A stretch of 64,000 nt of DNA, taken from assembly GCA_964343835.1 (NCBI GenBank), contig CAYFKR010000004.1, positions 124,001 to 188,000 of the forward strand, in the 5' to 3' direction. Each line of letters starts with the position of its first letter. Within the stretch, counting starts at the first letter, position 1. A program made the position numbers and the translations under genes. Below are positions 8,317 to 17,200 of the stretch, piece after piece. The stretch comes from CALEMW01 sp964343835 (GTDB lineage: Bacteria; Krumholzibacteriota; Krumholzibacteriia; LZORAL124-64-63). Under the pieces are notes generated by a model. The model was not told the DNA's origin. It saw nothing but the letters and a program-made list of their open reading frames with translations, and did not search any database.

Positions 8317-9891
8317 ATGACGCACGCCAGACGGCTCCGCCTGCTGCTTGCGGCCCTCGTGCCGCTGCTCCTGCTGCTCGGCTGCGCCAAGTACAACACC
8401 TACTACAACGCCAAGCGGTCCTTCGACAAGGCCGAGCAGGTCCGCGAGGACCGCATCGAGGCCGGGGAGGACCCCACCCAGCCCACCGGACCCCAGGTCC
8501 AGGACTACCAGAAGACCATCCGCAAGTGCCAGAAGCTGCTGGACGAGTACCCGGGCCACGGGCTGACGGACGATTCCCTCTTCCTGATGGGCAAGTCGTA
8601 CCACCGGTTGCAGTCGTACCGCATGTCCATCACCCAGCTCAACCTGCTCTTCCAGAACTTCCCGGCCAACCCGTTCACCGAGGAAGCCGTCTTCACCCAG
8701 GCCCTGAACTACATGTTCATCGGCGACGTGGGCCGGTCCAACGACTACCTGGAGCAGCTGGCCGACCGCTATCCCGACAGCCGCTACCAGGCGGAGGCCG
8801 TCCGCGTGAGCGGCGAGAACGCCTACTCCCTGGAACGCTGGGACGATGCGGCGGCCGCGTTCAACGACTTCCTGACCCTTCACGCCGACGACGAGCACGC
8901 CCCCCGCGTAGGCCTGCTGCTGGCCCGCACCCTCTGGGAGCTGCGCGACTTCGCCGGCGCCGCGGACCGGCTGGAGGCCGTGCTGATGGGCGAGGTGGTG
9001 GAGAAGGAGGAGCTCTTCGACGTGAAGGTGCTGCTGGGGCGCTGCCTGGTCCGTCTGGACCGGCGCGACGAGGCCGCCGAGCTCTTCGACGAGGTGGAGC
9101 CCGAGGCCGAGCTCTACGGCAAGGAGGGACTGGTCGCCCTCGGTCGCGGCGAGAGCGCCTACAGGGCCGGCGACATGGACGAGGCGAAGGACGTCCTGTC
9201 GGCCATGCCCGACACCTGGCGCACGCGCCACGACGTGGGGGCCCTGGCCGGCGAGATCCTCGGCGAGCTCTACCTGGCCGAAGGCGACCTGGAGCAGGCC
9301 GTCACCGAGTTCCGCATCGCCTCCCGCGGCGCCGACGTGTGCCGCGACGAGCAGCGCGTGCGCCTGCTGAACCGCGAACTCCAGCGCTACCTGGAAATGG
9401 AGAACCGCCTCGACGGCGCCCGCGAGGAGGACCGTCCGTCCTACCGCCTGACCCAGGCCAACGTCCTGTTCCAGGCCCTGGACCGGCCGCGCGAGGCCCT
9501 CGACGTCTACCTGGAGGTGGCTGCCGCCGCCGAGCACGACAGCACCGCCGCCGTGCGCGGCCTCTTCGGCGCGGCCATGGTCTATCGCGAGGCCCTGGCC
9601 ATGCCCGATTCCGCCGACGCCCTGCTGGCGCGCCTCGTGGATGACTTTCCCGACTCGCCCCAGGCCCATGTGGTGCGCGAGGGCGACCGCGCCGACCTCT
9701 ACGCCTACCTGAAGCAGCGCGAGCGCGTGGTGGCCGTGGCCCAGGCCGCGGCCGGCCCGACGGAGGAGGAGGAAGGCCTGGAGGCTCCCGTGGAGCGGCC
9801 CGACCGTCCCGTCGCGACCCGTCCCGCCGGTCGCTATTCCGGCTGGCGCCAGCGCAAGATCGACCGCAACCGAGGCCTTGGGCGCGGCTGA
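8317..9891 (+). CDS. TPR lipoprotein, BamD/YbgF-like
   Basis: 524-aa predicted lipoprotein lying between pyrC and pyrK. A Leu-rich signal peptide ends in LLLLLGC; the mature start CAKYNTYYNAKRSFDKAE is a recognisable opening of outer-membrane-associated TPR proteins in FCB-related phyla. About eight TPR-like helical repeats follow (for example KLLDEYPGHGLTDDSLFLMG, FQNFPANPFTEEAVF, LADRYPDSRYQAEAV), similar to BamD or YbgF. The last 50 residues are basic and disordered. Probable role: periplasmic scaffold in envelope assembly. Its position inside a pyrimidine operon is unusual. Function inferred from fold only. Confidence 0.72.
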   Translation: MTHARRLRLLLAALVPLLLLLGCAKYNTYYNAKRSFDKAEQVREDRIEAGEDPTQPTGPQVQDYQKTIRKCQKLLDEYPGHGLTDDSLFLMGKSYHRLQSYRMSITQLNLLFQNFPANPFTEEAVFTQALNYMFIGDVGRSNDYLEQLADRYPDSRYQAEAVRVSGENAYSLERWDDAAAAFNDFLTLHADDEHAPRVGLLLARTLWELRDFAGAADRLEAVLMGEVVEKEELFDVKVLLGRCLVRLDRRDEAAELFDEVEPEAELYGKEGLVALGRGESAYRAGDMDEAKDVLSAMPDTWRTRHDVGALAGEILGELYLAEGDLEQAVTEFRIASRGADVCRDEQRVRLLNRELQRYLEMENRLDGAREEDRPSYRLTQANVLFQALDRPREALDVYLEVAAAAEHDSTAAVRGLFGAAMVYREALAMPDSADALLARLVDDFPDSPQAHVVREGDRADLYAYLKQRERVVAVAQAAAGPTEEEEGLEAPVERPDRPVATRPAGRYSGWRQRKIDRNRGLGRG

Positions 9892-9908
9892 CGCCCGGAA
9901 GGAACACG

Positions 9909-10778
9909 ATGACCCCCACCCCGGCTCCCCGGCGCCTGACCGGCCGCGTCTGCGGCCGGTCCCGCGTGTCGGGCTCCATGCTGCGCCTCGACGTGCGCCT
10001 GGACGGCCCCGCTGACTTCGCGCCGGGCCAGTTCTGCATGATCAACCTGGAGGGCGGTGCACGGATGCCGCTGTCGCGCCCCCTGTCGATCCTGGAGTCC
10101 GACGGCGAGCGCCTGTCGTTGCTCTACAAGGTGGTGGGGCGCGGGACCGCCCTGCTGGCCGACGCCCCCGAGGGCGCCCCCGTCCGCCTCCTCACGCCCC
10201 TTGGCCGCCCCTTCCCGGCCCGCGACGACGACCGCCCCCGCCTGCTCCTGGCCGGCGGCGTGGGCCTGCCCCCGATGTGGTCCTGGCTCCGGGCCCACGG
10301 CCGCGACGACGACCTGGCCTGCTTCGGCGGCCGCGACGCCGACGACGTCCCCTGGGATCTCCTGGCGGCCCCCTGGCGCGCCTCCGTGGACCGCGCCGAC
10401 GCCGCCTCGGAAACCCGCGGCGCCTTCGCCGGCAACGTGGTGGAGCTGGCCCGCTCGCTCCTGCCGGCCGACGCCCCGGCGCACCACGTGATCGCCTGCG
10501 GCCCGATCCCCCTGCTGCGGGCCGCCGCGGCCCTGGCCCGCGAGCGCGGCTGGACCTGCGACGTGTCGGTGGAGGAGCGCATGGGCTGCGGCTACGGCGT
10601 GTGCCGCGGCTGCGTGGTGCCCCGCGCCGACGGCGGCTGGTGGACCGCCTGCCAGGACGGCCCCGTGCTGCCGGCCGACGCCGTGGACTGGGACCGCTTC
10701 GGCCTGGCCCCGGCCGACGCCCTGGCCGCCCACGAAGGTTCATCCTGCGCCTGCCCCGCCCCGGAGGACGACTCATGA
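9909..10778 (+). CDS. pyrK: Dihydroorotate dehydrogenase electron transfer subunit
   Basis: FAD and 2Fe-2S subunit passing electrons from PyrD to NAD+. The 289-aa protein has a ferredoxin-reductase layout: FAPGQFCMINL and RPLSILESDGE (FAD domain), LLLAGGVGLPPMWSWL (NAD-binding glycine motif), and a C-terminal cluster segment ERMGCGYGVCRGCVV with a further Cys in TACQDGPVL, the PyrK 2Fe-2S ligands. Start at 9909 after AAGGAA; the stop overlaps pyrD by four bases. Its presence with PyrD fixes the dehydrogenase as class 1B, linked to NAD+ rather than quinone. Confidence 0.92.
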   Translation: MTPTPAPRRLTGRVCGRSRVSGSMLRLDVRLDGPADFAPGQFCMINLEGGARMPLSRPLSILESDGERLSLLYKVVGRGTALLADAPEGAPVRLLTPLGRPFPARDDDRPRLLLAGGVGLPPMWSWLRAHGRDDDLACFGGRDADDVPWDLLAAPWRASVDRADAASETRGAFAGNVVELARSLLPADAPAHHVIACGPIPLLRAAAALARERGWTCDVSVEERMGCGYGVCRGCVVPRADGGWWTACQDGPVLPADAVDWDRFGLAPADALAAHEGSSCACPAPEDDS

Positions 10779-11695
10779 GCGCCCGCTATCCCTGGCTCGC
10801 CATCGATCCCTCCGGCCCCGTGACCATCGGCCCGCGCACCCTGCCCGGCCGCGTGTGGACCGCGTCGGGGTGCTTCGGCTACGGGCTGCTGGGCGACGAC
10901 ATCGTCGGCCCCGACAGCGCGAACCCCTTCGACGGCCTCGGCGCCGTGGTCACCAAGACCGTCACCGCCGCTCCGCGCCAGGGGAACCCGCCGCCCCGGG
11001 TCTGGGCCACCGCCTGCGGCGCCCTCAACTCCATCGGCCTGGAGAACCTGGGTGTCGACGGCTTCTGCGAGCGCATCGTGCCGGAGCTGGGGGAGCGGGG
11101 CGTGCCGTTCGTGGCCAGCATCGCGGGCACCAGCCCCGGGGACTTCGGGGACCTGACGCGGAAGCTGCACGAGGCCGCCCGGGCCATCGACGGCTGGCAC
11201 GGCGTGGAGTTGAACCTGAGCTGCCCCAATGTGGCCAAGGGCGGCGTGGACTTCGGCCGCGACCCCGACACCGTCCGGGCCTGCACCGAAGCCGCGGCCG
11301 CCGAGGCGGGCGACCGCATGGTCCTGGCCAAGCTCACGCCCAACTCCGCCGACATCGCCGTCCTGGCACGGGCCGCGGGCGACGGCGGCGCCCATGGCGT
11401 CACGGCCGTCAACACCCTGGTGGGCATGGACATCGACCTGCGCACCGGCAAGCCCGTGCTGCCCCGGCGCAAGGGGGGCTACAGCGGGCCGGCCATCCTG
11501 CCGGTGGCCCTGGCCAAGGTGGACGAGATCGTCCAGGAGACCGGGCTGACGGTGGTGGGGGTCGGGGGCGTGGGGTCGGCCGACGACGCGGCGAGGTTCT
11601 TCGCCGTGGGCGCGACGGCGGTGCAGATCGGGACCGCCCAGATGGACGATCCCTTCGCGGCGGCGGCGGTGGTGCGGGAGCTGGCGGGTCAGTAG
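10775..11695 (+). CDS. pyrD: Dihydroorotate dehydrogenase, class 1B catalytic subunit
   Basis: FMN enzyme oxidising dihydroorotate to orotate. The 306-aa barrel has GALNSIGLENLG, VELNLSCPNVAKGG with the class 1 catalytic Cys, VLAKLTPNSADI, GGYSGPAILPVAL and VGVGGVGSADDAARFF, the phosphate-binding end of the barrel. It partners the adjacent PyrK. Its 3' end overlaps the convergent HemC-like gene by 7 bases and I see no terminator between them, so transcripts from the two strands probably overlap. carAB, pyrE and pyrF are not in the window. Confidence 0.93.
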   Translation: MSARYPWLAIDPSGPVTIGPRTLPGRVWTASGCFGYGLLGDDIVGPDSANPFDGLGAVVTKTVTAAPRQGNPPPRVWATACGALNSIGLENLGVDGFCERIVPELGERGVPFVASIAGTSPGDFGDLTRKLHEAARAIDGWHGVELNLSCPNVAKGGVDFGRDPDTVRACTEAAAAEAGDRMVLAKLTPNSADIAVLARAAGDGGAHGVTAVNTLVGMDIDLRTGKPVLPRRKGGYSGPAILPVALAKVDEIVQETGLTVVGVGGVGSADDAARFFAVGATAVQIGTAQMDDPFAAAAVVRELAGQ

Positions 11696-12798
11696 TCCGT
11701 CGGTTCGGCGAAATCGTCCAGCGGGTCGTCCTCCGGAACCTCGACGTCGGGTTCGCGGCGCGTCTCGCCCATGTTCTCCAGATCGTCGTCCTCGAGACCC
11801 ACGAAGGTGGGGCCCTCCTCCTCGACGTCGTCGTCGGACTCGGGCAGGTCCGGCAGCCCCTCCGGGAAGTCCGCCTCCAGCAGATCCACCAGGCTCGTGC
11901 GGCTCACCAGCAGGCGCTCCGCCAGGGAGTGTCCCAGCTCGGCGGCGCCGTCGGCCTCGCCGCGCACCACGGCCTGGTCCTGGGAGCTGCCCGACGGCGA
12001 CCCGATGGCGCCGGTGATGATCATCTCCCCGTCCACGCACTGGGCCAGCACGCCCACCGGGCTGTCCTGGTCCACGGTGAAGCGCTCACGGAAGGCCAGC
12101 TCACCCATGAGTTCCTGGTGGGAGGCCTCGTCGTGGAGGGCGGATGCCATCTCGATGGTGGCGGTGTCGTCGGCGCGGGCCAGCAGGGCCATGGTGCCCT
12201 GGCCGGCGCCCGGCAGCATCATCTCCGGGAAGAAGATCTCCGACACCAGATCCTGCACGCCCAGGAGCTCGGCGAGGGTTGCCGGCAATACCAGGGCGTC
12301 CACCTCGTCGTTCTGCAGGTAGGCGTCCAGGGCCGCCACCGCGCCGCCGTAGACCAGCTTGGGCTTCAGGTCGGGCCAGAGGGCCGCGATCTGGGCCTGG
12401 GAGCGGAGGCTGAGCACGCCCACCCGGGTGCCGGGAGGCAGGTCGTCGGCGATCATGCCGCCGGTGTGCAGCAGGGCGTCGTACGGAGTGCCGCGGGGAG
12501 GGACGGCCGCGATCACCACGCCGTCGGGAACGGGGCGGAGCATGTCCTCGCCGGCCACGTCCAGCAGCTGGTAGTCGCCGGCGGCCAGGCGGTCCATGAG
12601 CACGGCCATCTCCGAGGGGGAGTGGGCGCCGTAGAGCTCGCTGGCGCTCTTGCGGTTGGACACCGGGTCGGCGACGGTGGCCATGTCGAAGATGGCCTTG
12701 GGGTGGGCGGCCTTCAGCAGCCCGATGACGTGCTGGGTATGAGCCCGGTTCAGGCGTCCGTCCAGGGTTCCGATGGCGAAGGTGGCTTCGCTGTTCAA
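11689..12798 (-). CDS. HemC-fold protein lacking the catalytic cysteine
   Basis: 369 aa. The framework of porphobilinogen deaminase is visible: IGTLDGRLNRAHTQHVIGLL at the N terminus (compare IGTRxSxLAxxQ), LPPGTRVGVLSLRSQAQIAA (compare GTSSLRRxAQ), LPGAGQGTMALLAR near 195-207 (compare LPAVGQGALAIE), and PVGVLAQ at 247 (compare PIGAYA). Key residues are lost: the dipyrromethane-binding Cys aligns with Gln244, the GGKGLFxKE loop reads LYGAHSPSE, and HSxKD reads VAGED, keeping only the Asp (D85). The last 55 residues are very acidic. It ends the minus-strand sugar operon. Most likely a non-catalytic or repurposed HemC paralogue; a true hemC should exist elsewhere if haem is made. Confidence 0.7.
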   Translation of the reverse strand: MNSEATFAIGTLDGRLNRAHTQHVIGLLKAAHPKAIFDMATVADPVSNRKSASELYGAHSPSEMAVLMDRLAAGDYQLLDVAGEDMLRPVPDGVVIAAVPPRGTPYDALLHTGGMIADDLPPGTRVGVLSLRSQAQIAALWPDLKPKLVYGGAVAALDAYLQNDEVDALVLPATLAELLGVQDLVSEIFFPEMMLPGAGQGTMALLARADDTATIEMASALHDEASHQELMGELAFRERFTVDQDSPVGVLAQCVDGEMIITGAIGSPSGSSQDQAVVRGEADGAAELGHSLAERLLVSRTSLVDLLEADFPEGLPDLPESDDDVEEEGPTFVGLEDDDLENMGETRREPDVEVPEDDPLDDFAEPTDY

Positions 12799-12829
12799 CG
12801 TGCGGCCTCCGGAATGATCGTCGTCGGCG

Positions 12830-13948
12830 TCAAGCGCCTAGGTGGTCCCGCACCAGGATGCCGATGCGGCGGGCGTCCTCGTCGGGCAGGGCCTGGTGGA
12901 TGGGCAGAGCCAGGACTTCGCGGCCGGCCCGCTCGGCCTCGGGACAGTCGTCGCCCCGGCACAGCTCGGCGAGCTCGTGACGGTGGATGGGCGGGTCGTA
13001 GTAGACGCCGAAGTCCACGTCGTGGTCGCGCAGCGTGTCTTCCAGTCTGCCACGGTCGGGCACACGGATCCAGTACTGATGGTGGGTCACGCGGATGCCC
13101 GTGCCCGGGGAGGGACGGGGGAGGCGGTGGGCCTCGGGGATCAGGTCGTCGTAGATGGCGGCGGCCCGGTCGCGGTCGGCCTGCTCGTCGGCGAAACGGG
13201 ACAGGCGCACGCGGATCGCGAGGGCCTGGATCTCGTCCAGGCGGCTGTTCCACCCGGCGTGGAGGCGGCCGTCGATGCGCACGGCCTCGTGGCCGCGGAG
13301 CTTCCTGACCAGGGCGGCGTCGGCGGCGTCGCGGCACAGCACCATGCCGCCGTCGCCGATGCCCGGCAGGTTCTTGGTGGGATAGAAGCTCAGGCAGCTC
13401 ATGCGCCCGAACGATCCGCAGGGCCGGCCGCGGTAGAGGGAGCCGAAGGCCTGGCACATGTCCTCGATCACGTCGATGCCGTGGGCGTCGGCGATCCGGT
13501 CGAGTTCGTCCATGCGGCAGGGCATGCCGAAGATGTGCACCGGCAGCACGGCGCGGGTGCGGTCGGTGACGGCCTCGGCGACGCGGTCGGGATCGATGTT
13601 CAGGTCGACGGGGTCGATGTCGACGAACACGGGCGTGGCGCCCAGCCGCACGATGGCCTCGACGGTGGCCAGGAAGGTGTACGGGGTGGTGACGACCTCG
13701 GTGCCGGGACCCACGCCGGCCACCTGGAGGGCCAGGTAGAGGGCCGAAGACCCCGACGACACGCCCACCGCGTCGGCACAGCCGCAGGCCTCGGCCATCT
13801 CCCGCTCGAGGGCGGCGCCTTCCTCGCCGAGGATGTAGGCCCCGGTGTCCAGGATCCGCCCGATCCCCTCGAGGATCTCCTCTCGGCAGGGGATCATGGG
13901 CGTGACCAGGTCGTAGCGCGGAACCCTGGATCCGGTGCGACGGGACAT
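12830..13948 (-). CDS. DegT/DnrJ/EryC1/StrS-family sugar aminotransferase
   Basis: PLP enzyme that aminates a nucleotide-linked keto sugar. The 372-aa protein has SSGSSALYLALQ (PLP phosphate pocket), TTPYTFLATVEAI, PVFVDIDP, VIEDMCQAFGS (Asp contacting the PLP ring) and SFYPTKNLPGIGDGG, where Lys192 is the expected Schiff-base residue. The start follows a GAGG site 15 bases after ugd. With ugd and two RMD-like reductases it suggests synthesis of an amino-deoxy or uronic-acid sugar for surface polysaccharide. The exact sugar cannot be read from sequence. Confidence 0.88.
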   Translation of the reverse strand: MSRRTGSRVPRYDLVTPMIPCREEILEGIGRILDTGAYILGEEGAALEREMAEACGCADAVGVSSGSSALYLALQVAGVGPGTEVVTTPYTFLATVEAIVRLGATPVFVDIDPVDLNIDPDRVAEAVTDRTRAVLPVHIFGMPCRMDELDRIADAHGIDVIEDMCQAFGSLYRGRPCGSFGRMSCLSFYPTKNLPGIGDGGMVLCRDAADAALVRKLRGHEAVRIDGRLHAGWNSRLDEIQALAIRVRLSRFADEQADRDRAAAIYDDLIPEAHRLPRPSPGTGIRVTHHQYWIRVPDRGRLEDTLRDHDVDFGVYYDPPIHRHELAELCRGDDCPEAERAGREVLALPIHQALPDEDARRIGILVRDHLGA

Positions 13949-13963
13949 GGACGCTCCTCGCGG

Positions 13964-15274
13964 TCAGCCCCGGGGGCGCCCGAAGCTCTCGTACCGGAAG
14001 CCGTGACGGCCGAGGATGTCGGCGTCGTAGACGTTGCGGCAATCCAGGAAGGCCTTGTCGGCCACCAGGCCGGCCACGCGCTCCAGGTCCAGCTGGCGAT
14101 ACTCGTTCCACTCGGTCACCAGGCACACCAGGTCCGCGCCCTCGACGGCGTGGAAGGGGCCGTCGCAGTAGAGCAGGTCCGGCTCGATCTCCCGGAAGTT
14201 GTCCATGGCCACGGGGTCGTGCACACGCAGCGTGGCGCCGGCTTCGCGGAAGAGCTTGACCAGGGTGCGGCTCGGGGCGTCGCGGATGTCGTCGGTGTTG
14301 GGCTTGAAGCTCAGGCCGAGCAGGGCGACGGTCTTGCCCTTCAGGTCGGGGACCATCTCCGCGGCCTTGGCCATGGCGGTGCCGGGCAGGTCCGCGTTCA
14401 CGCCGATGGCCGCCCGCACGATGCTCATGTCCGTGCCCGCCTCGCCGGCGATGTGGACGATGGCGTTGGTGTCCTTGGGCAGGCAGGAACCGCCGTACCC
14501 GAGACCCGCGTGCAGGAACTTGGGCCCGATGCGCTTGTCCAGGCCCATGGCCTTGGCCACCATGGAGATGTTGGCACCCACGCGGTCGGCCAGGCCGGCC
14601 AATTCGTTGATGTAGGAGATCTTCACGGCCAGGAAGGCGTTGCTGGCGTACTTGATCAGCTCGGAGGTCTCGATGTCGGCGTGCACGATGGGCGTCTCGA
14701 GCAGGTAGAGCGGGCGGTAGATCTCGCTCATGATCTCCTTCGCCTTCTCGCTCTCGGTACCGATGACCACGCGGTCGGGCCGCATGAAGTCCTCGATGCT
14801 CGAGCCCTCCCGCAGGAACTCGGGGTTGCTGGCCATGTCGAAGGGGATCGGCTCGGACTGGGCGGCGAGGATGGTCTCCTTCACCATGCGCGACGTGCCC
14901 ACCGGCACGGTGCTCTTGGTCACCACCACGGTGTAGCGGTCCATGAGCCCGCCGATCTCCTTGGCCACGTTCTTCACGTACGTCAGGTCCGCTTCGCCCG
15001 TGTCGCTCATGGGCGTCTGCACGGCGATGAACACCACGTCCGTCTTCTGCATGGCCTCGGCCAGCGAGGTGGTGAAGAACAGGCGCCCGCCCTCGACGTT
15101 CTTGGCCACGAGCCTGTCCAGCCCGGGCTCGTAGATGGGCATGATGTTGTCGTGGAGTTCGGCGATGCGCTTCTCGTTGATGTCCACGCACCAGACCTCG
15201 TGGCCGAAGTCGGCCAGGCAGGCCCCGGACACCAGCCCCACGTATCCCGTTCCGATCATGCAGATGCGGCTCAT
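13964..15274 (-). CDS. ugd: UDP-glucose 6-dehydrogenase
   Basis: Oxidises UDP-glucose twice with NAD+ to UDP-glucuronate. At 436 aa the length is typical. The N terminus shows the NAD-binding MSRICMIGTGYVGLVSG; then AVQTPMSDTGEADL, TKSTVPVGTS, NPEFLREGSSIEDF, ELIKYASNAFLAVKIS and LGYGGSCLPKD with catalytic Cys264. The start overlaps the stop of the upstream SDR gene by four bases. It supplies UDP-glucuronate for the polysaccharide operon. Confidence 0.95.
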   Translation of the reverse strand: MSRICMIGTGYVGLVSGACLADFGHEVWCVDINEKRIAELHDNIMPIYEPGLDRLVAKNVEGGRLFFTTSLAEAMQKTDVVFIAVQTPMSDTGEADLTYVKNVAKEIGGLMDRYTVVVTKSTVPVGTSRMVKETILAAQSEPIPFDMASNPEFLREGSSIEDFMRPDRVVIGTESEKAKEIMSEIYRPLYLLETPIVHADIETSELIKYASNAFLAVKISYINELAGLADRVGANISMVAKAMGLDKRIGPKFLHAGLGYGGSCLPKDTNAIVHIAGEAGTDMSIVRAAIGVNADLPGTAMAKAAEMVPDLKGKTVALLGLSFKPNTDDIRDAPSRTLVKLFREAGATLRVHDPVAMDNFREIEPDLLYCDGPFHAVEGADLVCLVTEWNEYRQLDLERVAGLVADKAFLDCRNVYDADILGRHGFRYESFGRPRG

Positions 15275-16224
15275 CGATCCTTCTCCCTGTGCCAGGCGAG
15301 CAGTTCCTTCAAAGCGCCCGCGATGTCGTGTTGCGGCCGCCAGCCCGTACGGCTGCGCAGCCTCGTGGAGTCGCCGACCAGCCAGGGCACGTCCGCCGGA
15401 CGCATCCGCTCGGGGTCGGTCTCCACGGCGATGTCAGAATCCGTCGCGTCCAGCAGGATGTCCAGCCCCGTTTGCACGGAGAAGGGACGGCCGGAGCAGA
15501 TGTTGTAGACGCGCCCCGTCTCGCCCCGATCGGCGAGCAGGCGATAGGCGTCCACCACGTCGGCGACGTGCAGGTAGTCCCGCAGGGGGGACAGGTTCCC
15601 GACCTTCAGGACGGGAGGTGCCTCGCCCCTTTCGACGGCCGCGATGCGGGCCGCGAACGAGGGGAAGACGAAGTCGGTGGAATGGCCCGGGCCGGTGTGG
15701 CTGAACGGACGGGTCAGCACCACGTCCAGGCCCCAGGCGCGGCAGGCCTGCCGGCCCAGCATGGTCACGGCGACCTTGCTCACGCCGTAGGGCGAGACGG
15801 GTCGCAGGGGCGAGCCCTCGTGGAGGGGCGTCCGCTCGGCGGGGGGGCCGTACTCCTCGGCCGAGCCCGCGATCACCACACGCGGACGCGCATCCTCAGG
15901 CAGCGACCGCACGGCCTCGAGCAGGTTCAGGGTGCCGCCCACGTTGGCGTCGAAGGTGCCGGCGGCGTCGTCGAAGGAGCGGCCGGCGGAACTCTGGGCC
16001 GCCAGGTGATAGACCACCGTCGGCCGGACGTCCGCCAGCACGGCCGCCAGGCCGTCGCGGTCGGCCAGGTCCAGGGTGTGGACGGGGCAGGGGAGGTCGC
16101 GGTCGCCGGGACTGCGGTCCAGACCCGCGACCTCGGCGCCGTCGGCAGCCAGGGCCCGGACGAGCCACGTCCCCACGAATCCGCCCGCGCCGGTCACCAG
16201 CGCCGTTGTGGCCGGCGTGGTCAC
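15271..16224 (-). CDS. NAD-dependent epimerase/dehydratase, RMD-like (copy 1)
   Basis: 317-aa extended SDR. TGAGGFVGTWLVRAL is the nucleotide-binding glycine motif, IAGSAEEYG holds the catalytic Ser region, and SPYGVSKVA gives the Tyr-x3-Lys pair. RPFSHTGPGHSTDFV, YNICSGRPFSV and DPERMRPADVPWLVGDST are the C-terminal substrate motifs seen in GDP-4-keto-6-deoxy-mannose reductases (RMD) and relatives. Probably reduces or epimerises a nucleotide keto-sugar. It is clearly related to the next upstream gene, with the same motif set. Overlaps at both ends by four bases indicate tight co-translation. Confidence 0.82.
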   Translation of the reverse strand: MTTPATTALVTGAGGFVGTWLVRALAADGAEVAGLDRSPGDRDLPCPVHTLDLADRDGLAAVLADVRPTVVYHLAAQSSAGRSFDDAAGTFDANVGGTLNLLEAVRSLPEDARPRVVIAGSAEEYGPPAERTPLHEGSPLRPVSPYGVSKVAVTMLGRQACRAWGLDVVLTRPFSHTGPGHSTDFVFPSFAARIAAVERGEAPPVLKVGNLSPLRDYLHVADVVDAYRLLADRGETGRVYNICSGRPFSVQTGLDILLDATDSDIAVETDPERMRPADVPWLVGDSTRLRSRTGWRPQHDIAGALKELLAWHREKDR

Positions 16225-17189
16225 CGGGTCGCCGTCCGCTCGCGCCAGTAGGTGAGCAGGTCCGCCAGGGTGGTGTCGAAGGGAGTCTCGGGCTCCCAGC
16301 CGGTGGCGGCCCGGAAGCGGGCGGCCGAGCCCAGCAGGATGGGCACGTCCGACGGGCGCATGCGCGCCGGATCCGTCTCCACGGTGATGTCGGCGCTCGA
16401 CTGGGCCAGCAATCTGTCCAGCATGGCCCCGATGGCGATGTCCGATCCCGAGCAGATGTTGTAGACCTCGCCGGGCTCGCCCTGCTCGGCGGCCAGGCGG
16501 TAGGCGCGGACCATGTCGCGCACGTCGGTGAAGTCGCGGGTGGCGTCCAGGTTGCCCACGCGCATCACGGGCTCGCGGGCGCCGGCCTCGATCAGGGCGA
16601 TCTGGCGGGCGAAGTCGCTGACCACGAACACCTCGCCGCGGCGCGGGCCGGTGTGGTTGAAGCCGCGGGTTCGGACCGTTTTCATGCCGTGGCTGCGGAA
16701 GTACTGCCAGGCCATCATGTCCTGGGCCACCTTGCTCACGGCGTAGGGGCTCAGGGGGCGCAGGGGCTGGTCCTCGGTGATGGGCACCTCGTCCGGATGC
16801 ACCAGACCGTATTCCTCGCTGCTGCCGGCGATCTGCACGCGGCAGTCGTCCAGTCCGGCGTCGATGATCGCCTCGAAGAGATTGGTCTGGCCCCGGACGT
16901 TGTTGGTCAGGGTGGCGTCGGGCTCGCGCCAGCTCGTGGGCACGAACGACTGGGCGGCCAGGTGGAACACCAGATCCGGCTGCACCTCGCCCACGACCTC
17001 GCGCATGCGGCGGGCGTCGAGGATGTCGCCCTCCACCTCGGTCACGCGGCCGTGGAGGTGCTCCACGTTTTCGGTGCGGCTGCGCCAGCGGCGCAGGCCG
17101 AAGACCTCGTAGCCGCCCAGGTCCAGCAGGTGGTCCGCCAGGTGCGATCCCACGAAACCCGTGTAGCCGGTGATCAGGACCTTCGTCAT
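16221..17189 (-). CDS. NAD-dependent epimerase/dehydratase, RMD/GMD-like (copy 2)
   Basis: 322-aa extended SDR, paralogous to the adjacent downstream gene. ITGYTGFVGSHLADHL binds the dinucleotide; IAGSSEEYG and SPYAVSKVAQD hold the Ser and Tyr-x3-Lys catalytic residues; RGFNHTGPRRGEVFV, YNICSGSDIAIG and DPARMRPSDVPILLGSAARF complete the GDP-mannose 4,6-dehydratase/RMD pattern. A pair of such enzymes could carry out successive steps toward a deoxy sugar, or act on different sugars. It begins 11 bases after the CoA-binding protein gene. Confidence 0.83.
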   Translation of the reverse strand: MTKVLITGYTGFVGSHLADHLLDLGGYEVFGLRRWRSRTENVEHLHGRVTEVEGDILDARRMREVVGEVQPDLVFHLAAQSFVPTSWREPDATLTNNVRGQTNLFEAIIDAGLDDCRVQIAGSSEEYGLVHPDEVPITEDQPLRPLSPYAVSKVAQDMMAWQYFRSHGMKTVRTRGFNHTGPRRGEVFVVSDFARQIALIEAGAREPVMRVGNLDATRDFTDVRDMVRAYRLAAEQGEPGEVYNICSGSDIAIGAMLDRLLAQSSADITVETDPARMRPSDVPILLGSAARFRAATGWEPETPFDTTLADLLTYWRERTATR

Positions 17190-17200
17190 GGTCGTCCTCC

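Noticed and set aside
12795..15191. 798-aa ORF on the minus strand over ugd and the aminotransferase
   Set aside because: Arg/Gly/His-rich shadow frame of two genes with complete motif sets.
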